Shown piece after piece: positions 23,430 through 23,855 of a stretch of 23,855 nt of DNA. Made by a program: the position numbers and the translations under genes. The notes under the pieces are model-generated. The model saw only the letters and a list, made by a program, of their open reading frames with translations, was not told the DNA's origin and made no database searches. The stretch is taken from NCBI GenBank assembly GCA_049975345.1, contig JBNGDP010000049.1, positions 1 through 23,855 on the forward strand, read 5' to 3'. Source of the DNA: Oceanipulchritudo sp049975345 (GTDB taxonomy: Bacteria > Verrucomicrobiota > Verrucomicrobiia > Opitutales > Oceanipulchritudinaceae). Within the stretch, counting starts at the first letter, position 1. Each line of letters begins with the position of its first letter.

Positions 23430-23855
23430 ATGGGCGTCCCGCTTCCCATCGACGACATCCGGCCCGACCTGGAACAGGCCTGGCGGCGCCATCCCAATTT
23501 CATCCTCCAGGCCCCGACCGGCTCGGGCAAGTCCACCCGGGTCCCCCGCTTCCTCATGCAGTGGGACGGGTTTCCTCCCGGGTCCACCGTCCTCATCCTC
23601 CAGCCCCGCCGGATGGCTGCCCGCCTGCTCGCCCGTCGTGTCGCCAGCGAGCTCGGGGAGGCCCCCGGCCGGACCGCCGGGTACCGGATCCGCTTTGAGG
23701 CCGCCGCCGGGAAGGAGACCCGCCTCCTTTATGTCACCGAAGGGTTACTTCTGCGCCGGCTGGCCCTGGGGGAGGATCTGGAGGGGGTGGGGGCGATTCT
23801 TTTCGACGAATTCCACGAGCGGCACCTGGAGGGGGACGTGGCGCTGGGGCTGGCG
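23430..23855 (+). CDS. hrpB: ATP-dependent helicase HrpB, 5' part only
   Basis: The frame runs from ATG 23430 off the window edge, giving the first 142 residues of a DEAH-box helicase. Motif I is ILQAPTGSGKST, motif Ia is LILQPRRMAARLLARRVA, then GYRIRFE, VTEGLLLRRLALGEDLEGVGAILF and motif II DEFHER. This order and the words VTEG-LLRRL and DEFHERHLEGD are those of HrpB, a putative RNA or DNA helicase. The start is chosen because it puts PIDDIRPDLEQAW right before the P-loop, as in the family; the GGGGA immediately upstream is too close to be an ideal ribosome site. It is divergent from mnmE with 81 bp between. Confidence 0.9.
   Translation, partial: MGVPLPIDDIRPDLEQAWRRHPNFILQAPTGSGKSTRVPRFLMQWDGFPPGSTVLILQPRRMAARLLARRVASELGEAPGRTAGYRIRFEAAAGKETRLLYVTEGLLLRRLALGEDLEGVGAILFDEFHERHLEGDVALGLA

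Overview
The window reads as a densely coded, high-GC, Gram-negative chromosome segment with almost no spacers over 150 bp. An lpxA gene implies a lipid A outer membrane. The beta subunit variant (SSTSTALDP), the gene order and the MnmG type suggest Verrucomicrobiota, perhaps Opitutia, but that placement is an inference without a search. Two parS-type palindromes inside mnmG suggest the segment lies in the origin-proximal part of the chromosome.

Layout. 1-1483 (+): a two-SIS-domain MurQ/GCKR-like sugar-phosphate protein, possibly starting upstream of the window. 1548-5235 (-): a GT2 glycosyltransferase, a sodium:solute symporter and a receiver-first hybrid histidine kinase, ending at a good intrinsic terminator. 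5304-7381 (+): a secreted proline-rich protein and a HAD-like protein that appears to have lost its catalytic motifs. 7392-16807 (-): a long collinear block starting with the complete F-type ATP synthase operon atpB-E-F-H-A-G-D-C and continuing through an unknown gene (possible PD-(D/E)XK-like fold), lpxA, pdxA and an iscA/erpA-type gene. 17100-17944 (+): a small one-TM protein coupled to trmB. 17906-19946 (-): a phoB-phoR-like two-component pair whose end overlaps trmB. 20081-23348 (-): mnmE then mnmG, the two partners of tRNA wobble-uridine modification. 23430-end (+): the start of an hrpB-type DEAH helicase.

How the genes fit together. The ATP synthase is complete; its c subunit has residues of a proton type, not a sodium type. 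atpE is set apart by an AU-rich leader and a strong hairpin behind it, as expected for a subunit needed in excess. The genes after atpC (lipid A, vitamin B6, Fe-S assembly) look like read-through passengers or operon members. phoB carries a candidate Pho box in front of it, suggesting autoregulation.

Main points for a second look: two perfect 16-bp parS-like palindromes 54 bp apart in an extra segment of mnmG; a single-base frameshift in mnmG that looks like a C-run indel; a retained but motif-degenerate HAD protein; the atpE-atpF hairpin; an 11-bp-period direct repeat before phoB; a short AtpH; and the unknown gene between atpC and lpxA. No tRNA, rRNA, insertion sequence, prophage or CRISPR array was seen.
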